Notes: generated by a model from the sequence alone, not told the origin. A stretch of DNA of 64,000 nt from Pseudofabraea citricarpa (GCA_029641185.1 JAPWGK010000001.1:3236501-3300500), one strand, 5' to 3'; counted from the first letter of the stretch, positions 11,456 to 25,568 are shown. Translations and numbers: made by a program.

Positions 11456-12886
11456 TCATACACGCCCACCATCCATAACGATACAATTCTTATCAGCAAA
11501 CGCCATATCCTTATGCACGGTTCCAACATGGCGCCTCCAGTTGTCCAATCTATCGAAGGGGTAGTTCTTCAATGTGCTCCTCTTGCATGTCTTCACTGGG
11601 CAGTAATAATCCTTGCCGTCGACGCCATGGATGCTCTTGAGGTGCCGCCTCATGTCTTTAGGCAGTGTGACGCGCACCATGCAGCGGGAGCATATCAGGT
11701 GGGATTGCCGATGTTGCTTCTTTAGCGCGTATGGTGATTGTTGAGGATTGAGTCTCATGAGCTTCCTCGGAGACGCCACACTTAGCGACGGCACATCGTT
11801 GGATGCATGGCCAACTTTCTTGTCACCGCCCAAGTATACAGCATTGCTGACCACCTCTTTCAACGCTGCAGCATGGGCAAGTGTGTCGAGTTGGGTCGTT
11901 GTTGATTGAAGCATGGTCAGGTCAATGGTGGAATTCCGAGCCACGGAAAAATTGCCATACTGATGGGCAGGCCGGAAAACCGCTTCGAGATCAAGTCCCA
12001 AAAAGGGAAGCTGTCGAGTCCTGAGTGTTTGTGCCTTCTCGGTGTCTTCTTGTTGGGTGATCAAAGTCGAAATGTGCGTGTTCACTTCCGAGCAAGACCA
12101 CACAATATTAGGGAATCCTGGGGATGTGCTCTCTGGCTTCATGCCCAAGGACGACACGGGGTCGTAGATTAGAGAAGAGCTATCCAACGCTGGTAAGGTC
12201 GGCCGGATAATCTTTTGCCAGGAGTACATAAGCCATCGTAGAAAATGCGCTCCGGAGAGCTGTTGATATAAAAACATCGGAAATAAGAATTCTTTAATAT
12301 ATTGAGTACGGTTAGCAAACCCGTGTTTACGCCAAACGATTGTATCTGGGCCACCTGAGCCAAAGGCTTTTTGAAATGCTGACATGCCATGAGCAACATG
12401 TTCAAAGTAGTCTCGAATGATAGCTATCTGATCACTTCGCCCTTCCGGGAGAGGCTCTGAGATTATTTTGGGGAGGGATCGAAGGTCCAGTGCTGTTGCA
12501 GTTGGGTATCGTCGTGCGATGAATGCAAATAACGATATTACTTTCTCACAGATGAATGAATCGAAAGAGGCGCTTGTGTCTTCGATTGTTTGTATAAACT
12601 GCTGTCCCACTTTGTCAAGGTCCGAGAAAGCCGACAGAACAAGGTCCAAGTAGTACTGGTCTCCTCGGTAAAGGTCATTCTTGCCAAATGGACTACAAAC
12701 TGCAAGGTTGACTTTGTTGATGTTGTGTACCATCAACAGTGACTGGTAGCGAAATGAGCGGACATCGAAGGGGTCAAATGGATCGCCTGGTGCAGCGCAA
12801 AGACATATGATCGTTACACCGGATACTGAAATTCTCTGGTAAACGCCGGATAACACATCGACGATGTCAGTATCACTGTTCGACAT
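11456..12886 (-). CDS. C2H2 zinc-finger protein
   Basis: A single exon of 476 residues. Two C2H2 fingers sit at the C-terminus. The first has ligands Cys399, Cys402, His415 and His420. The second has Cys429, Cys434, His453 and His458, with a long Cys-to-His spacing. Paired terminal fingers of this shape are common in fungal regulators that bind nucleic acid, so a nuclear role is likely. The first 380 residues resemble nothing that I can name. The start codon lies only 158 bp from the inverted repeat of the transposon island, so most or all of the promoter faces RIP-mutated DNA. The frame itself is intact and shows no RIP stops. Confidence 0.75.
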   Translation of the reverse strand: MSNSDTDIVDVLSGVYQRISVSGVTIICLCAAPGDPFDPFDVRSFRYQSLLMVHNINKVNLAVCSPFGKNDLYRGDQYYLDLVLSAFSDLDKVGQQFIQTIEDTSASFDSFICEKVISLFAFIARRYPTATALDLRSLPKIISEPLPEGRSDQIAIIRDYFEHVAHGMSAFQKAFGSGGPDTIVWRKHGFANRTQYIKEFLFPMFLYQQLSGAHFLRWLMYSWQKIIRPTLPALDSSSLIYDPVSSLGMKPESTSPGFPNIVWSCSEVNTHISTLITQQEDTEKAQTLRTRQLPFLGLDLEAVFRPAHQYGNFSVARNSTIDLTMLQSTTTQLDTLAHAAALKEVVSNAVYLGGDKKVGHASNDVPSLSVASPRKLMRLNPQQSPYALKKQHRQSHLICSRCMVRVTLPKDMRRHLKSIHGVDGKDYYCPVKTCKRSTLKNYPFDRLDNWRRHVGTVHKDMAFADKNCIVMDGGRV

Positions 12887-13044
12887 TGCTGCATGGTCCT
12901 TTCCAATCAGTGCGCTCGGTGTATAGAAGTGTAAGTACGGGCCATCTCCTTGGTTTTCGGAATGGATAGACGTTGAGTTTATGTGGATGAGCTGTCTGCT
13001 AAGATAAGCAAGGTCGATATTATGAAATCAGATAATTACGGTGC

Positions 13045-13083
13045 AACAGGGGTTGACAGAATTCTGTGCGGATGACTAATCCT
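13045..13083 (+). repeat. Left terminal inverted repeat of the Tc1/mariner element
   Basis: The repeat begins AACAGGGGTTGACAG and is the exact reverse complement of 36656-36694 over 39 bp. Weaker similarity continues inward for about 25 bp, with differences partly of RIP type. Confidence 0.97.
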
Positions 13084-14226
13084 GCCTCAGATCTGAAATC
13101 GTTAGCCTCCTGAATCTAGTAACTATTCCTTCAATTCTAAATATGGTACCACCTACCCGTTTGAATCCTTTGCGTACGCCCTCCCCTAATCCTTTAGCTG
13201 GCAGAGAAGCCATAACTCGTAGGAAGTATAAATTCTTTGATACGTTAACTGATAATAGCTAATCGGTTCCCTTAAGTCTGATTTCGGCTTGATATAGTAT
13301 TTCTGAAGCCTATAGTCGATTATAGAAGAATTAGTATATAAATATAGGTAAGAAAGCAAAGAGAAGGCTACGGCTAAGATCTAGGATACTTGGCTATCGA
13401 TCTAAAGTTATCAAATCTATATATAAAACGCTTTGTTCTCTCTCGAAAAATCCTCTACGAAAACAGCTATACGAAGCTTAGATTAAATACTTTAAGATAC
13501 CTGTTAGGAAACGTCAATTATAACAGAAGATAAAGGAATATACTAGAGGAGATAGAAGATACCTTTGTACGTTTATTTAGAAGGTTATATCTGCTAAGAA
13601 TTACTAGGAACGAATCACGTATAATATAAACTATCTTTTCGATCCTCTCTTTAGTTTCTACGATTATATCATATATACGAATAAAGCGCACGTAGATCTA
13701 ACTTCCTAATACTAAAGTAGAGTAATAAGAGAGTAAGGAATACGCGATCGGCTAGAGAATATTAAAGAGAGGCCGCCGCTTTAAGGTATTCGTTTTTATA
13801 TTACTACGTAGATTAGTTGGTAGGGAAAAGCAAAATACCTAGAGTTTTATAATAACAAAGAAGATTAATAGAAACTTCCTCCTTATCCCTTAAAGCCTTG
13901 CTATTAACTAATAACAGAAATAAAAGAAGAATATTAATATTATTTATAAGAATAAAAAGCTAGGAAGCCTTATAAGGTTAAAATTAAGGTTAAAGGGAAT
14001 ACTATAACTTAGAAATACTATATAAATCGGCTTCTACTAGTTTATTATTAGGCTATTAAGTTTATACGCCAGATTAATAATAAACCGTAGCTTTTATAAG
14101 AAGATAGGGATTCTTCTTATAATATAAAGAAAAAAAGCCTTATATAAGAGTATAAAAAAGCTTATAGGATCTAGAATTTATTCTACCCTACTTAGAGCCC
14201 TAATCTGAATCTAATTAAAGGTATCT

Positions 14227-14573
14227 TATTATAATATATAGAATATAGAGTAAATAAGAGATTAATATAACTAATTAATAATAAAAGATCTAAGTATAAG
14301 GAGAGAAGAAGAAAAGAAAAGAAAGAAAATATAAGAAGCTAGCTATAAGTAATTCTTCCTATTATACTAGTATTTACTCTCTAAGTATTCTTTATTATAC
14401 GAATTCTTAGGTAAGTAAATATATAAGGTAAGTTATATATAATTCACCTTACTTAGTAAATTTCTAGTTATATAATCTAGGTTAATAAGTTATAATATAA
14501 GATAAGTAAAGTATATATAAAAGAAGTAAGTATATAATATATATCTTAAGTAACTTATATAAGAACTATAATA
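14227..14573 (-). repeat. 3' LTR of the gypsy element
   Basis: A 347-bp direct repeat of 36061-36407. The two have the same length, and the differences I compared are mostly transitions. It is flanked outside by the target-site duplication TATCT. Confidence 0.93.
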
Positions 14574-17500
14574 TTATCCTCCCTCTAAGTATCTAATTTT
14601 TATATTAGATAAGATTTATCTAGATATCTAAAGTAAAAATCTTTTAGAATTTCTTATACGTTTTTAAAATTTTCTACTAGATATTATTCTAGATCTAGTA
14701 GTTATTATATTTATTTAACTTTATAGAAAACTTTTCCTCTAATTATTTTCGTATCCTTAATATCTTTTACTTCTTATTTATTATTTCCTTTTATATTAAT
14801 TAGGAGAGATTTAGTTTCTCTTTATCTAGATAAAAGATCGTCTAGGTTTTTATATAATAAGTTAGAGTAAAATATAAGGTAAATCTTAAGTCCTAGTAGT
14901 AATTTTACTTTATAAGAGCTTAGTCTAATTTTCTTCTTAATTTTATAAGGCCTTTTATTCTTATATTCTAGTTTTTATAAAAGTCTTTATATTTAGATAT
15001 TTTTTATTAAGATATAGACTTTATCTTCTAGTTTATAATTTAATATAAGCGATTATTTCTTATTTATATATTTCTTTATCTTACTCTAGGACTAAGCTAT
15101 TTTCTTATATATAAATTTCTAAGTATCTTTTATTCTTTTTATAAATTCTATTACTTATCTTTTATTTAGTTTAGTCTTTATAAGTTATATTTAATCGATC
15201 TTAGTATTTTCCTAGTTAAAATCTATTCTTAGTTTATATCCTTTATTTATAAAGAATAATATAACCTTTATACTTATAAATTAATATTTATTTCCTATAA
15301 ATTCTATTATTAGTAGGGTTTAACTCTAGTTATCTTATAAGTAGTTAATATAAGCTTTTAGGTAGTATTTTATTTTTACGTTTATTCTTTTTATCTAACT
15401 ATTTATCTTTAGATATATTATTATAAATAATTAAATATTAATTTCTAATATATTATAAAGCTTTTTTTATATTTTACTTATAAATTAAGAACCTTTATTA
15501 GAGATATAAGTTATAAGTAATCTATAGTATTTTTATATATTCTTTAGGAATAATTTAGTAGTTTCCTTTATACTTATTCTTTTATCTTTATATTTATAAA
15601 GAATATAATATCTTTCCTTTAATAATCTATAGATTATAACTAAGATAATATTAAATCTATTACTTTTTAGAAGTCTAGTTATAAAGTCTATAAATATATA
15701 ACTCTAAGATCTATCTAATATTAATAATAGTTTTAGGTATCCTTAGTAAGTAGTATTATTTAATTTAGACTTTCTATAAATATAATAATTTCTAATATAT
15801 TAATTAAGATTTTTATTTATATTCTTCTAGATATAATTATCTTATAAAAGGATTAATATCTCTTCTTAGCTAGGGTATCTAACTATAAATTCTTTATATA
15901 TTTTCTAAATTAATTTTATTTTATAGGCTTCTAGAACCTAGACTTAATTCCTATAAAATAAGATATTATCTTAATTTTTATAATATAACTTAGGAATATC
16001 TTTTACTAGTTTATTATTTCTTAAGGCCTTAAGAGTTTCTTAGTAAAACTAATTATTCTTTTATCCCTCCTAGATATACTTAGGAATTATTTATTCTACT
16101 TTTATAGCCTAAATATATAAGTTAAATATTTCTAGAGTTTTCTTTCTATTAATTCTATTTTTAGGAAGAATAATTTATATTTATTTTTTTTATTAATTAT
16201 CTAACTTATCTTATAGTTTATCTTAAGATCTTCTAGTTAAAATATCTACTTTCTTATTTTATTTTCCTAGTTTATAGACGATCTAGAAATTAAATTCTAA
16301 TAAGAATTCTACTTATCTAGCTTATCTTCTTATTAGTTTCTTAGTAGTTATAAAATATTCTAGAGCTTTATAATCTAAGAATACTTATATAAGTAGGTTT
16401 ATTTCTTAAAGTTTAGATCTTTATTTCTTAAAGTATTTAATTATTACTAAGAGTTCCTTATTATAAATTTTATAATTATACTTAGCTAATAAGAGTCTTC
16501 TAGAAAAGAATATTATAAGGTATAAAAGTTTATTCTTTTTATATTAAGATAATACTCTTATATTAATATAATCTAATAAGTTATATTTTATAATATATTA
16601 CTTATTCTTATTAAAATATATAAGTATTAGTACTAAGGTAACTACCTTTTTTAGTTTTTTAAAAATATTCTAGTATTTATTATTCTAATTAAAACCTTTT
16701 ATTTTCTCTTCTTTCTTACTTAAGTTATTAATTAGAGAGAGTATCCTAGAATAATTCTTAATAAATCTTTTATAAAAGTTTATAAATCTAATAAAGCTTT
16801 ATATATCTCTTAAGTTCTTAGATATTTCTTATTCTTAAATATTCTTAATTTTATTAGGGTTTATTCTAATTCCTTTTATACTAATAATTAGTCCTAAGAA
16901 CTTAATCTTATCTTAGTAGAAAGTATACTTCTTAATATTTATTTAAAGCTTTACCTCTTATAATTTAATTAAAACTTTTCTAATATATTCTATATATTTT
17001 TCTCTAGTTTTATTTATATAAATATAGATATTATTAATATAAGATAAGATAAAATTATTAGAATATTCCTAGAGTATTTTATTTATAAAGTTCTAAAATA
17101 TTAAAGGTTTATTAGTTAATCTAAAAGGAAGTATCTTATATTTATATAAGCTTTATTTAGTATAAAAAGTAGTAAGCTTTTTATCCTCTTTAGTTTAAAA
17201 TCTAATTCTATTAAAAGTATATCTAATATCTAGCTTTAATAAGAACTTAGCTTTTCTTATTTTTACTAAAGTCTTATTTATTAAAGGTAAGAGGTATTTA
17301 TTTTTCTTTATAATTATATTTAGCTTTTTATAATTAATATAAAATCTTAATCCTCTTCTAGGCTTTTATATAAAAAGAATTAATAATAAGTAAGATATTT
17401 TACTTATATTAATAAAGCCTTTTACTAATTATTTTTTAATATAAGCTCTAATAAGTTTAAGCTCTTCTTAAGATATCTTATATAAAAAAGTATATCTAAG

Positions 17501-17652
17501 ATTTATTTCTCTTATAAGTTTAATATAATAATCGTAGCTCTTATATAATAATAACTAGTCTATAGCTTTCTTTAAGAATATCTTAATTAAGTCTTATAAT
17601 TCTTTTAAGAGATATTTCTTAATATTAATTTCTCCTTTAGTATTTTTTTATT
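14574..17652 (-). pseudogene. Gypsy pol remnant: reverse transcriptase, RNase H, integrase
   Basis: The minus strand around 17010-17060 reads LSYINNIYIYI, where reverse transcriptases have Y-I-D-D: both catalytic Asp codons have become Asn codons by G-to-A change. Just downstream (about 16.7-17.0 kb) is the gypsy connection segment, with KFLGLIISIKGI and INFYKRFIKNYSRI, matching the usual LG-x-x-x-S-x-x-G-I and F-Y-R-R-F-I blocks. By family order the rest towards 14.6 kb should be RNase H and integrase, which I did not resolve residue by residue. The upstream end is cut by the copia insertion at 17653. Confidence 0.85.
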
Positions 17653-17861
17653 TATTAGAAGGATTAAATACTTTCTACTTATATCTCTTAAGTTACAAGT
17701 ATTCGGTTAAGTCTTAATACTTCGTACGGATAATATATTATATATAAGTTAATATATTTATAGATAGAAAAACTAATTAATTAACTAAGTATTAATATAT
17801 ATTTATAATTATATATATATTATTTATATATATATATAATTATAAGATAATTATATTAATA
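17653..17861 (+). repeat. 5' LTR of copia copy 1
   Basis: 209 bp, direct repeat of 25360-25568 and inverted relative to 27964-28172 and 35671-35879. Compared with the 5' LTR of copy 2, the differences I checked are C/T or G/A only. Confidence 0.95.
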
Positions 17862-20596
17862 CTAATTAGTAGTTTAACTTAACTATTATATAATAATCTT
17901 ATATATAAAGTAAGATTATAGATTAGTAAGGTTTTTTAGGACTTAATATATAAAGATTCTTAATAAGATTATTAAAGATAAATCTTAGCTTATTTATTTA
18001 ATCTAAAAGAATATTTTATAGGTCTAGCTAATATAAAATAAGAGATATTATCTCTAGACGAAATATTATAACTTTAACTAGAAAAGATTCTCTATAAAAC
18101 TTATAAGTAATAATAAGTTTTATAATAAAAAGAAAATATTCTATTAACCCTAAACGATAAAATAATAGAATTAATATAACTAATATAAATAAATATACTA
18201 ATATACTTATTAATATATATATTATAGTAAATATTAATATATAAAAGAAATAAGAGATAAAAGATAATAAATTATAAGATAATTTTAAGGATATATTTTA
18301 AGAATAAATATTAGTAATATTTAGTATAATATTAAGGGTAATTATATCTAAAGTTTATATATACCTATGTATATATAAAGTATTTACTAAACTTAGATTA
18401 GGATTTATATCTTATACTTAACTTTTAGTAAATCTCTTAAATAAGAAGAAATCTTATATATAAACTAAAGATAAGATTAAAGAGTAAATAAAAATATATA
18501 AAAGAAAGTTCGATTTAATATATAAGCTAAAAGATCTAATATATTAGTTACTCTTACTAAGTATTTTATATAATATCTCTATAATAAGCCTAATAATAAT
18601 ACTAGAATAATATATTTAGCTATTAATTAAAGATATATATATCTTTCTAGGGGTAAACTAAGCTTATATAATATAACTAGAAAAATATAATCCGGACTAA
18701 TACTTTAACTCTTATATACCTTAGCCTAGTATTTACCTAAAGTTTACTAATATCTTAAATCTAAGTCTTTAGCCTAAAAGATAACCTCTTATAACTTTAT
18801 ATCCTTAAGATAATCTTATATAAAATCTTTTATAATAATAATAATATATTTAGGAACCTAGAATATTATTAGTTAGTAAGTTAATTACTAAGCTAATAAA
18901 AATCTATAGTATATTAAATAAAAAGAAATATATAAGTAAATTATATAATATTCTTAATATAAAAATATAAGTATTCTTTAATTATTATAATAAAATAGAA
19001 ATACTAGATTATAGTTATTATTTAGTATTTTTTATAATACTTTAAGGTAAAATATCTGAATTCTATTATAATAAGATATCTAGCTAGAATTATAATCTTT
19101 ATATAATAATATAAATAATAAAAGACTACTTTAAAACTAAAGAGAATAAATAATTATATCTCTTAGAATAATATAAGATTATATTCTAGGGAATTATCTA
19201 ATAATACCTAAATAAGTTAAGACTTAAATATCTTAAGATCTTATTTAATATATTTTATATAATATAATAAGAACTCTTAGTCTAATACTAAAATAAATAT
19301 AACCTATAAGATTAAATACTAAATATATATTAAGGTATTCTAAAGTATAATTTTATACTTTATAAACTAGCTTTAACTTTTAAAAAGCTTTACTTAGAAT
19401 TAAGATCTATTATTACTACTATTATATAATATAATTAATTATTATTATATATCTAAGAGATATTATATAATAATAATAATAATAATAATAATTATATATA
19501 ATATATAAGTTATTTTAACCCCTAATATAACTAGTACTAAATTAACCGAAAGTATAATAACTAAAACTAATATTACTAAGGTTATATAAAGTATAATAAA
19601 CTATTAAATTTTAGTTAATTTAAGAAAAAGAGAAATTTCTAAGAGGATTAGAAAGATAAAAGAAAATTTAATAGTAACTAGAAATATTATATATACTAAA
19701 AGCTAGGGTATTAGTTAAGTAATTATATAAATAAAAAATAAATTAAGATATATATATATTATAAATCTTAAAACTAATATATCTAAGATAATAAATTTAA
19801 TTAGTTCCTAATTAATTTTAAAGGATTATTTACTTTATATAAGAATTATCCTAATATTAAACCTTCTTTTAATAAGAAGATATAATAATTTAATATATTT
19901 ATTACTTCTACTAATAGCTTAAGAATAATAAGTAGAATACCTGTTTAGGCTATAAGAATAATAAATAAAAGTAGATATTCTATTAGTACCTAGGTATATT
20001 AGACTAAGATAAAAAAAAAAGAGTTTTTATACGAATATTTCTTAATTAATTTTATTAAAGATAATATATAATCTATTAAGATAACCTTAGATAACTAGAA
20101 GATAAGCTATCTTCTTATAAGATAAGATATTCCTAGTTCCTAAATAAAGTTAATAGGAGAGCTAATTATATATAAAACAGATAATTATATTAATAAGAGT
20201 AAATATTTATTAGAAATATTCTAAGGTATTATACTAGATATAAGAGTATTAGAAATCTTAATAATAAAAGAACCCTAGTTTTAAGTATTATAATAATAAT
20301 ACCTAAACTTATAATTATATACGAATAATAAAAATAATATTATATATTTTAAGAAAGAACTTTTAATAATAAAAGGAATTATTAATCTTAAGATACTAAT
20401 TAGAAATATTATATTTTATATTATATTAGCCTTAATATTATTCTTACTTTATATATAAGATATAAATAAGATATTTATATAAATTAATAACTTATAGAAT
20501 ATTCTTATTTAGGGTAAGAAAATCGTATCTTTAGTATAAAAATAAGGATATTTATTTATATTACTAGATTAACTAAAAGTAATTATATTATATTAT

Positions 20597-23563
20597 CTAA
20601 TAGAATCTAAGCTTTATTAGGTATATTATAGATTTAAATACCCTTTCGTATAAAGATTAGTAGAGATTCTTAAGAAAGTAGATTAAGATTTTAAGATTTT
20701 AATATTTAAGAACTTTATAAAGTTTTATAAGTATTATTAAATTTATTTTAAATTACTAGGATAATTTAAATTTATTATTAAGGAAGATATAAATTTTAAC
20801 TACTTAGTAGTAATTAATATTATATATTTAGATAGAAAACTAATAATATATATAATTAATAAAGTAATATTATTTAATATAATAAAGTTTCTAAAAAATA
20901 TAAAAATAGAAATTATATAAAATATACTTTATATATTATAGATTAATATATACCTTAGTTTACTAGATTTCTTTATATATAATACTAATATAAACTTTAT
21001 AGTATCTAAGTTTTAATAAAATATATTAGTAATAATAATTAAGACTAAGGAAGTTCCTATAAAAGCTTATAATAATATTAGGAAAATAAAAAGATATTAT
21101 ATACTTTTATAATATATATATAAAATACTTTATATAAAATTAAAGGATAAATATATTAATAAGAATATTATTTTTTAAATAACTATAAAAGCTATTAATA
21201 ATTCTATTTAACCTAATAGACTAGTATTTATATTACTTGTTTTTAGTATTTACCTAAGAATAAGCTAAGATAATACCTTAGTTATATTTATAATAAAGTA
21301 TAAGAAGGTAGTAAACCTAATAATATAAGAAGTTAAACGCTTTTATATCTAATAATTAGTTAAAGAGATATTAGTTATATAAAATAAACTTTATACGAAC
21401 TTAGTAGTATTACTATTATTATAATTAGAGGTTCTAATATAAAGAGAGAAATAAGAATAAAAAAGATTATATAAGTTAATTAGTATTATAAGTAAAACTT
21501 ATATTATTAATATATCTTATAGCCTAATAAATTTCTATTTAATTATTATAAAACCTTTTAACTTAAAGCTATAAGATAATTAACTTAAAGAAGTTAATTA
21601 TAAGAATATAAGGCTTATATTAAGAGTAAAAAATAGCTAGAAGATAAAGTTATAAGTATTAGAAGATATTACCTAGACTAAGTAAATTTATATAATACTT
21701 ATATAACTAAGATTTATACTAATAATTATATTATTATAAAAATTAATTTATTCCTTTAATAAAAGAATTTCTTATAATAATAGGAAGTCTAATAAGAATT
21801 CTATAGTTTAATTTTTATTTTCTTATATATAATATCCCTCTAATAAGTTATCTTAGCTTATATAAAATATAAGTAATATAAGATAAGTAATATTATTAGT
21901 ATATCTAACTTATAAGAAGGTTAATAATCTTAAGCTTTTAAGATAACTTTAAGAGTTAAGTATTATTATAATACCTAGGTAACCGTTTAAGAAATCTACT
22001 AGGAAGAAAGTTAAAGGATTAATTATAAATAGTATTTTCAAATTTATTAGATTTAATTTATAATAATATAAAAAAAGAATTTTTAACTCCTAGTTAGTAT
22101 ATAAAGTAAAAGGAAAGAAAATAATAACTTTATATAAAAAGATCTATTATATTATTTAAGCTTATAATAATATAAGAAAATAATTCGTATTAACTTAGTT
22201 ACTAATAATCTAAAAAGTAAGCTAATACTTACTTATTACTTTTATTATCTCGCTTAATTTATATAAATATACCTTTTATTATTATAATATTACTTAAGTA
22301 TATATTTAGTTTACTATAGATTTAGCTTATTAGATTCTTATATATCTACTAAAAGAAATCTAATACTAATACCTAAAGAGTATAATTATAATAATAAAAA
22401 AGCTATTATATAATATTCTAGAGATAAATATATATTAATAGGTAATATATTATAAGTATTATATTAATTAATTATAAATATAAATATTTATATATAATTT
22501 ATACCTACTTATTTCTAATTCTAAAGCTTTTAAAATTATAGGTATATAAACTAATAATATATTAATCTTAGGTAATAATACGTTTATTAACTAAAAGGAA
22601 AAAAAGCTAAAGAAAACTAATTTCTTAGTAAAACTATTAGAAATACTTATATATAAAATATCTTTAACTTTTAATAAGTATATCTTTTAATAGAATTATA
22701 ATAATTCCTTATTATTACTCTAAAAGAGATAAAATAAGAAGATATAACTTATTAACCTAGATTTACCTTCTAGTTAGGAGGATTACTAATAATAATATAC
22801 CTAAGGTATATATATAACAAATATTTACTAACCTAAAGCTACTTTTAATCTTTTTATTATTACTTAATACTAGAAGCTAATTCTTATAGAAATTATAAAG
22901 TTAAACGCTTATTTAAAGTAATAGATAAGTAACTTAGATTAAGAGATCTATTATATCCCTCTTAATTTATCTTATATAAAGTTATTTATATTTATAGATA
23001 AGTTATTTATAAATAATAAGAACCTAAGTTCTTAACTTAAGTTTATTATTTTACTAGTAACTAAATCCTAAATAATAATAAAATAAGATTTAATAACTTT
23101 TTTATTTATATATAAACTAAATAAATTTATTCTTAGAAGAAATATAATCTACTAAAGTAATATAAAGAATAAGAGAGTTATAAGAAGTATACTTATATTA
23201 GAAATTTATAATATAATAATAAAAGTTAATATTATTATTATTATTAGTAGTATAATTAATAAAATAATATTATAATTAAACCTTTTACTAAGACCTATAA
23301 TTATATATACTAATTTATACTTATTATATAAATATCTTATAAAGCTTAGAACTACTAAGGAGAAATACCTAATAATTAATATTATAATATTATATTAATT
23401 ATATAAGAGAAAAAAGCTTATAAAAGTTTATTAGATAAATAGACTTAATAATTTAGTTAATATTATAACAAAAAAGAAAGCTAATAATACTCTTAAAAAA
23501 TTCCTTAATAATAATAAAATCTTTATACGAATTAATAAGTAAGTTAAAAGAAAAGAAAAATAA
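20597..23563 (+). pseudogene. Copia pol remnant: integrase, reverse transcriptase, RNase H (copy 1)
   Basis: Reading the plus strand through RIP stops gives a fungal copia polyprotein. Near 20.6 kb is the pre-integrase zinc region, with its His positions now Tyr. Around 20.8-21.1 kb are the integrase core blocks, including INFNYLVVINIIYLD, with the first catalytic Asp turned to Asn. VEILK and KRYYILL-type blocks follow. The tail at 23.28-23.56 kb reads TTKEKYLIINIIILY and later NNLVNIITKKKANNTLKKFL, the C-terminal RNase H signature of this fungal copia clade. The order integrase before RNase H assigns Ty1/copia, not Ty3/gypsy. Reverse transcriptase must lie at about 21.9-22.8 kb by position and was not read motif by motif. 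Gag should lie at 17.9-20 kb. Confidence 0.85.
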
Positions 23564-23730
23564 CTAGAAAATAAGAATTTTTATATATTATTATATTAAT
23601 TTTATTTTTAGAATTTATTTTCGTTTATATTTTTAGTTATTTATTTAAATATTTATTTATTTAAAATTAGGAAAAGTAAATAAATATTATTTTTTATATA
23701 AAAATAAAAAGCTAGATAAAAGGAAAAAAA

Positions 23731-24207
23731 CTAAAATAAAATAATACTAGTATTAGTCTTATTATTACTTTTATTACTATTACTAGTATTATTATAAAAG
23801 TTACCTAAAATATAACTAGGATTATTATTATTACTATTATTACTAGAACTACTAGATTAATAATTAATATTACTATTATTTTTTAAACTAGTCTAAGTAT
23901 TTATAAAATTAGTAGTATTCCTAATACTAGAGCGCGTATAAACTAAGTTATAAGAAGAATTATTTTCTTTAGTAGCTAACTAAGTAAGAGTAATATAATA
24001 AGCCTTCTAATATAATTATTATTAGGCGGCTATAGCTTCTACTTATTTAATAATAGTAGGAGAAATAAAACTAGAGTATTTATAAATACTAGGATAATAT
24101 TTATTAGAGAGATCTTAATAAAGAATATTATATAGATTTATTATATCTTATAAGCCTAATAAGAAAGAAATTATTACCTAAAGTTAATTAATTATAAAAT
24201 ATAAAAG
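23731..24207 (-). pseudogene. Antisense protein-like frame in copia copy 1
   Basis: This is the counterpart of 29325-29801 in copy 2. On the minus strand, opposite to pol, a frame ends at the TAG at 23731-23733 and carries an Asn/Ser-rich C-terminus (SNNSNN, NTSNSN). Its internal stops are of the TAA/TAG kind that RIP makes from Gln or Trp codons. It lies between the end of RNase H and the 3' LTR, a stretch of about 1.8 kb. Function and family are unknown. Confidence 0.4.
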
Positions 24208-25359
24208 GGTTATTTAGGAAATAAACTTATAATACTTATAATATTAATTAGATTAGCTTATTAGATATCTTTTATATATTTTACTATTAATCTTAAGTTT
24301 ATACGTATAATAAGATAAGAAGTAAAACTTATAATAACTATTAGGAATATATATAATATATTACTAGTTTATCTATAAATAATCTACTTTTTCTAAAGAC
24401 TAAACTAGGAGACTAAAGATATATTAAGGATAAGTCTAATTAATATATATACTAAGTAGATTATATTTTCTAAGTATAATAAGAATAATAGCTTTATACG
24501 ATTATCCTTAGAGCTAATATTACTAAAAGGGATAATTAGATTTAGCTAAATAGTAAATAATAATAGTATAATAAATAATAAGTAGCTAGAAATAATAGGA
24601 ATAAACTCGTATTATTCTTCTATTATATATATTAAACGTATAATCTTATACTTCTAGAATAAAGTTATTAAAATTATCCTAATTAATTATATTAAGAAAA
24701 TTATAATCCTCTTTATAATTAGATATTATATTTTCTATAAGATTAAGTTAGTAATCTAAAATATACTAAAAGTAAGGATATATAATATAAAAGTAATACG
24801 TATAAAATTAGAAAGAGAAAAAAAAAAGAAGAAAAATAAATAATTAGTTATAAGTAGAAAGAAAAAAGAAATAAAATTTAGTTATTAATAGGAAAAAAAG
24901 AAAGAGATTAAGTAGAAAATTCCTAGGTATTTATAATTATAAGGAGGCTAGGTAGTTACTTAAGTAATAATTTACTTAGTATAAAATAATTTACTTAACT
25001 TCTAAGATAATTTATAACTACTAAATATTAATTTATATAATTATTCGCTTTATCTATTAAGAGATAAAATTAATAGTCTACCTAAGCTAGAATTACTCTC
25101 TAGAACTCTAGTATACGGCTTACTAATATTATATAATATTTTTCTTATATTTATTTAATAGATTATTTTCTTATATAAAATATTTTCTTATTTATATTTC
25201 TTATATTTATAAGTTTAGTATTTATAAGTATTTATCTTTAGTTTCTTAGTTATTTATACTTTCTTAGTAATAATTATCTATAATATTATACTTATATAAT
25301 ATTATTTTATATAAGATATAATCTAATTTAATATTCCTTAAAAAAGAAAAAGTTACTAG

Positions 25360-25568
25360 TATTAGGAGAATTATATATTTTCTACTTATATCTCTTAAGT
25401 TATAAGTATTTAGTTAGGTCTTAGTATTTTATATAAATAATATATTATATATAAGTTAACGTATTTATAAATAAAAAAACTAATTAATTAACTAAGTATT
25501 AATATATATTTGTAATTATATATATATTATTTATATATATATATAATTATAAGATAGTTATACTAATA
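25360..25568 (+). repeat. 3' LTR of copia copy 1
   Basis: 209 bp, direct repeat of 17653-17861. The outer flank begins with the target-site duplication TTATT. Confidence 0.95.

Larger units (their letters stand above)
17653..25568 (+). mobile_element. Ty1/copia LTR retrotransposon, copy 1
   Basis: 7916 bp with 209-bp LTRs at both ends and the target-site duplication TTATT (17648-17652 and 25569-25573). LTR termini read TATTAG...CTAATA or ATTAATA, as expected for TG...CA after RIP. A purine-rich run (AAAAAAGAAAAAG) sits just inside the right LTR, in the place of a polypurine tract. This agrees with the plus-strand reading of integrase and RNase H. It is inserted into the gypsy pol region and is the same family and length as copy 2. 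Confidence 0.95.
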
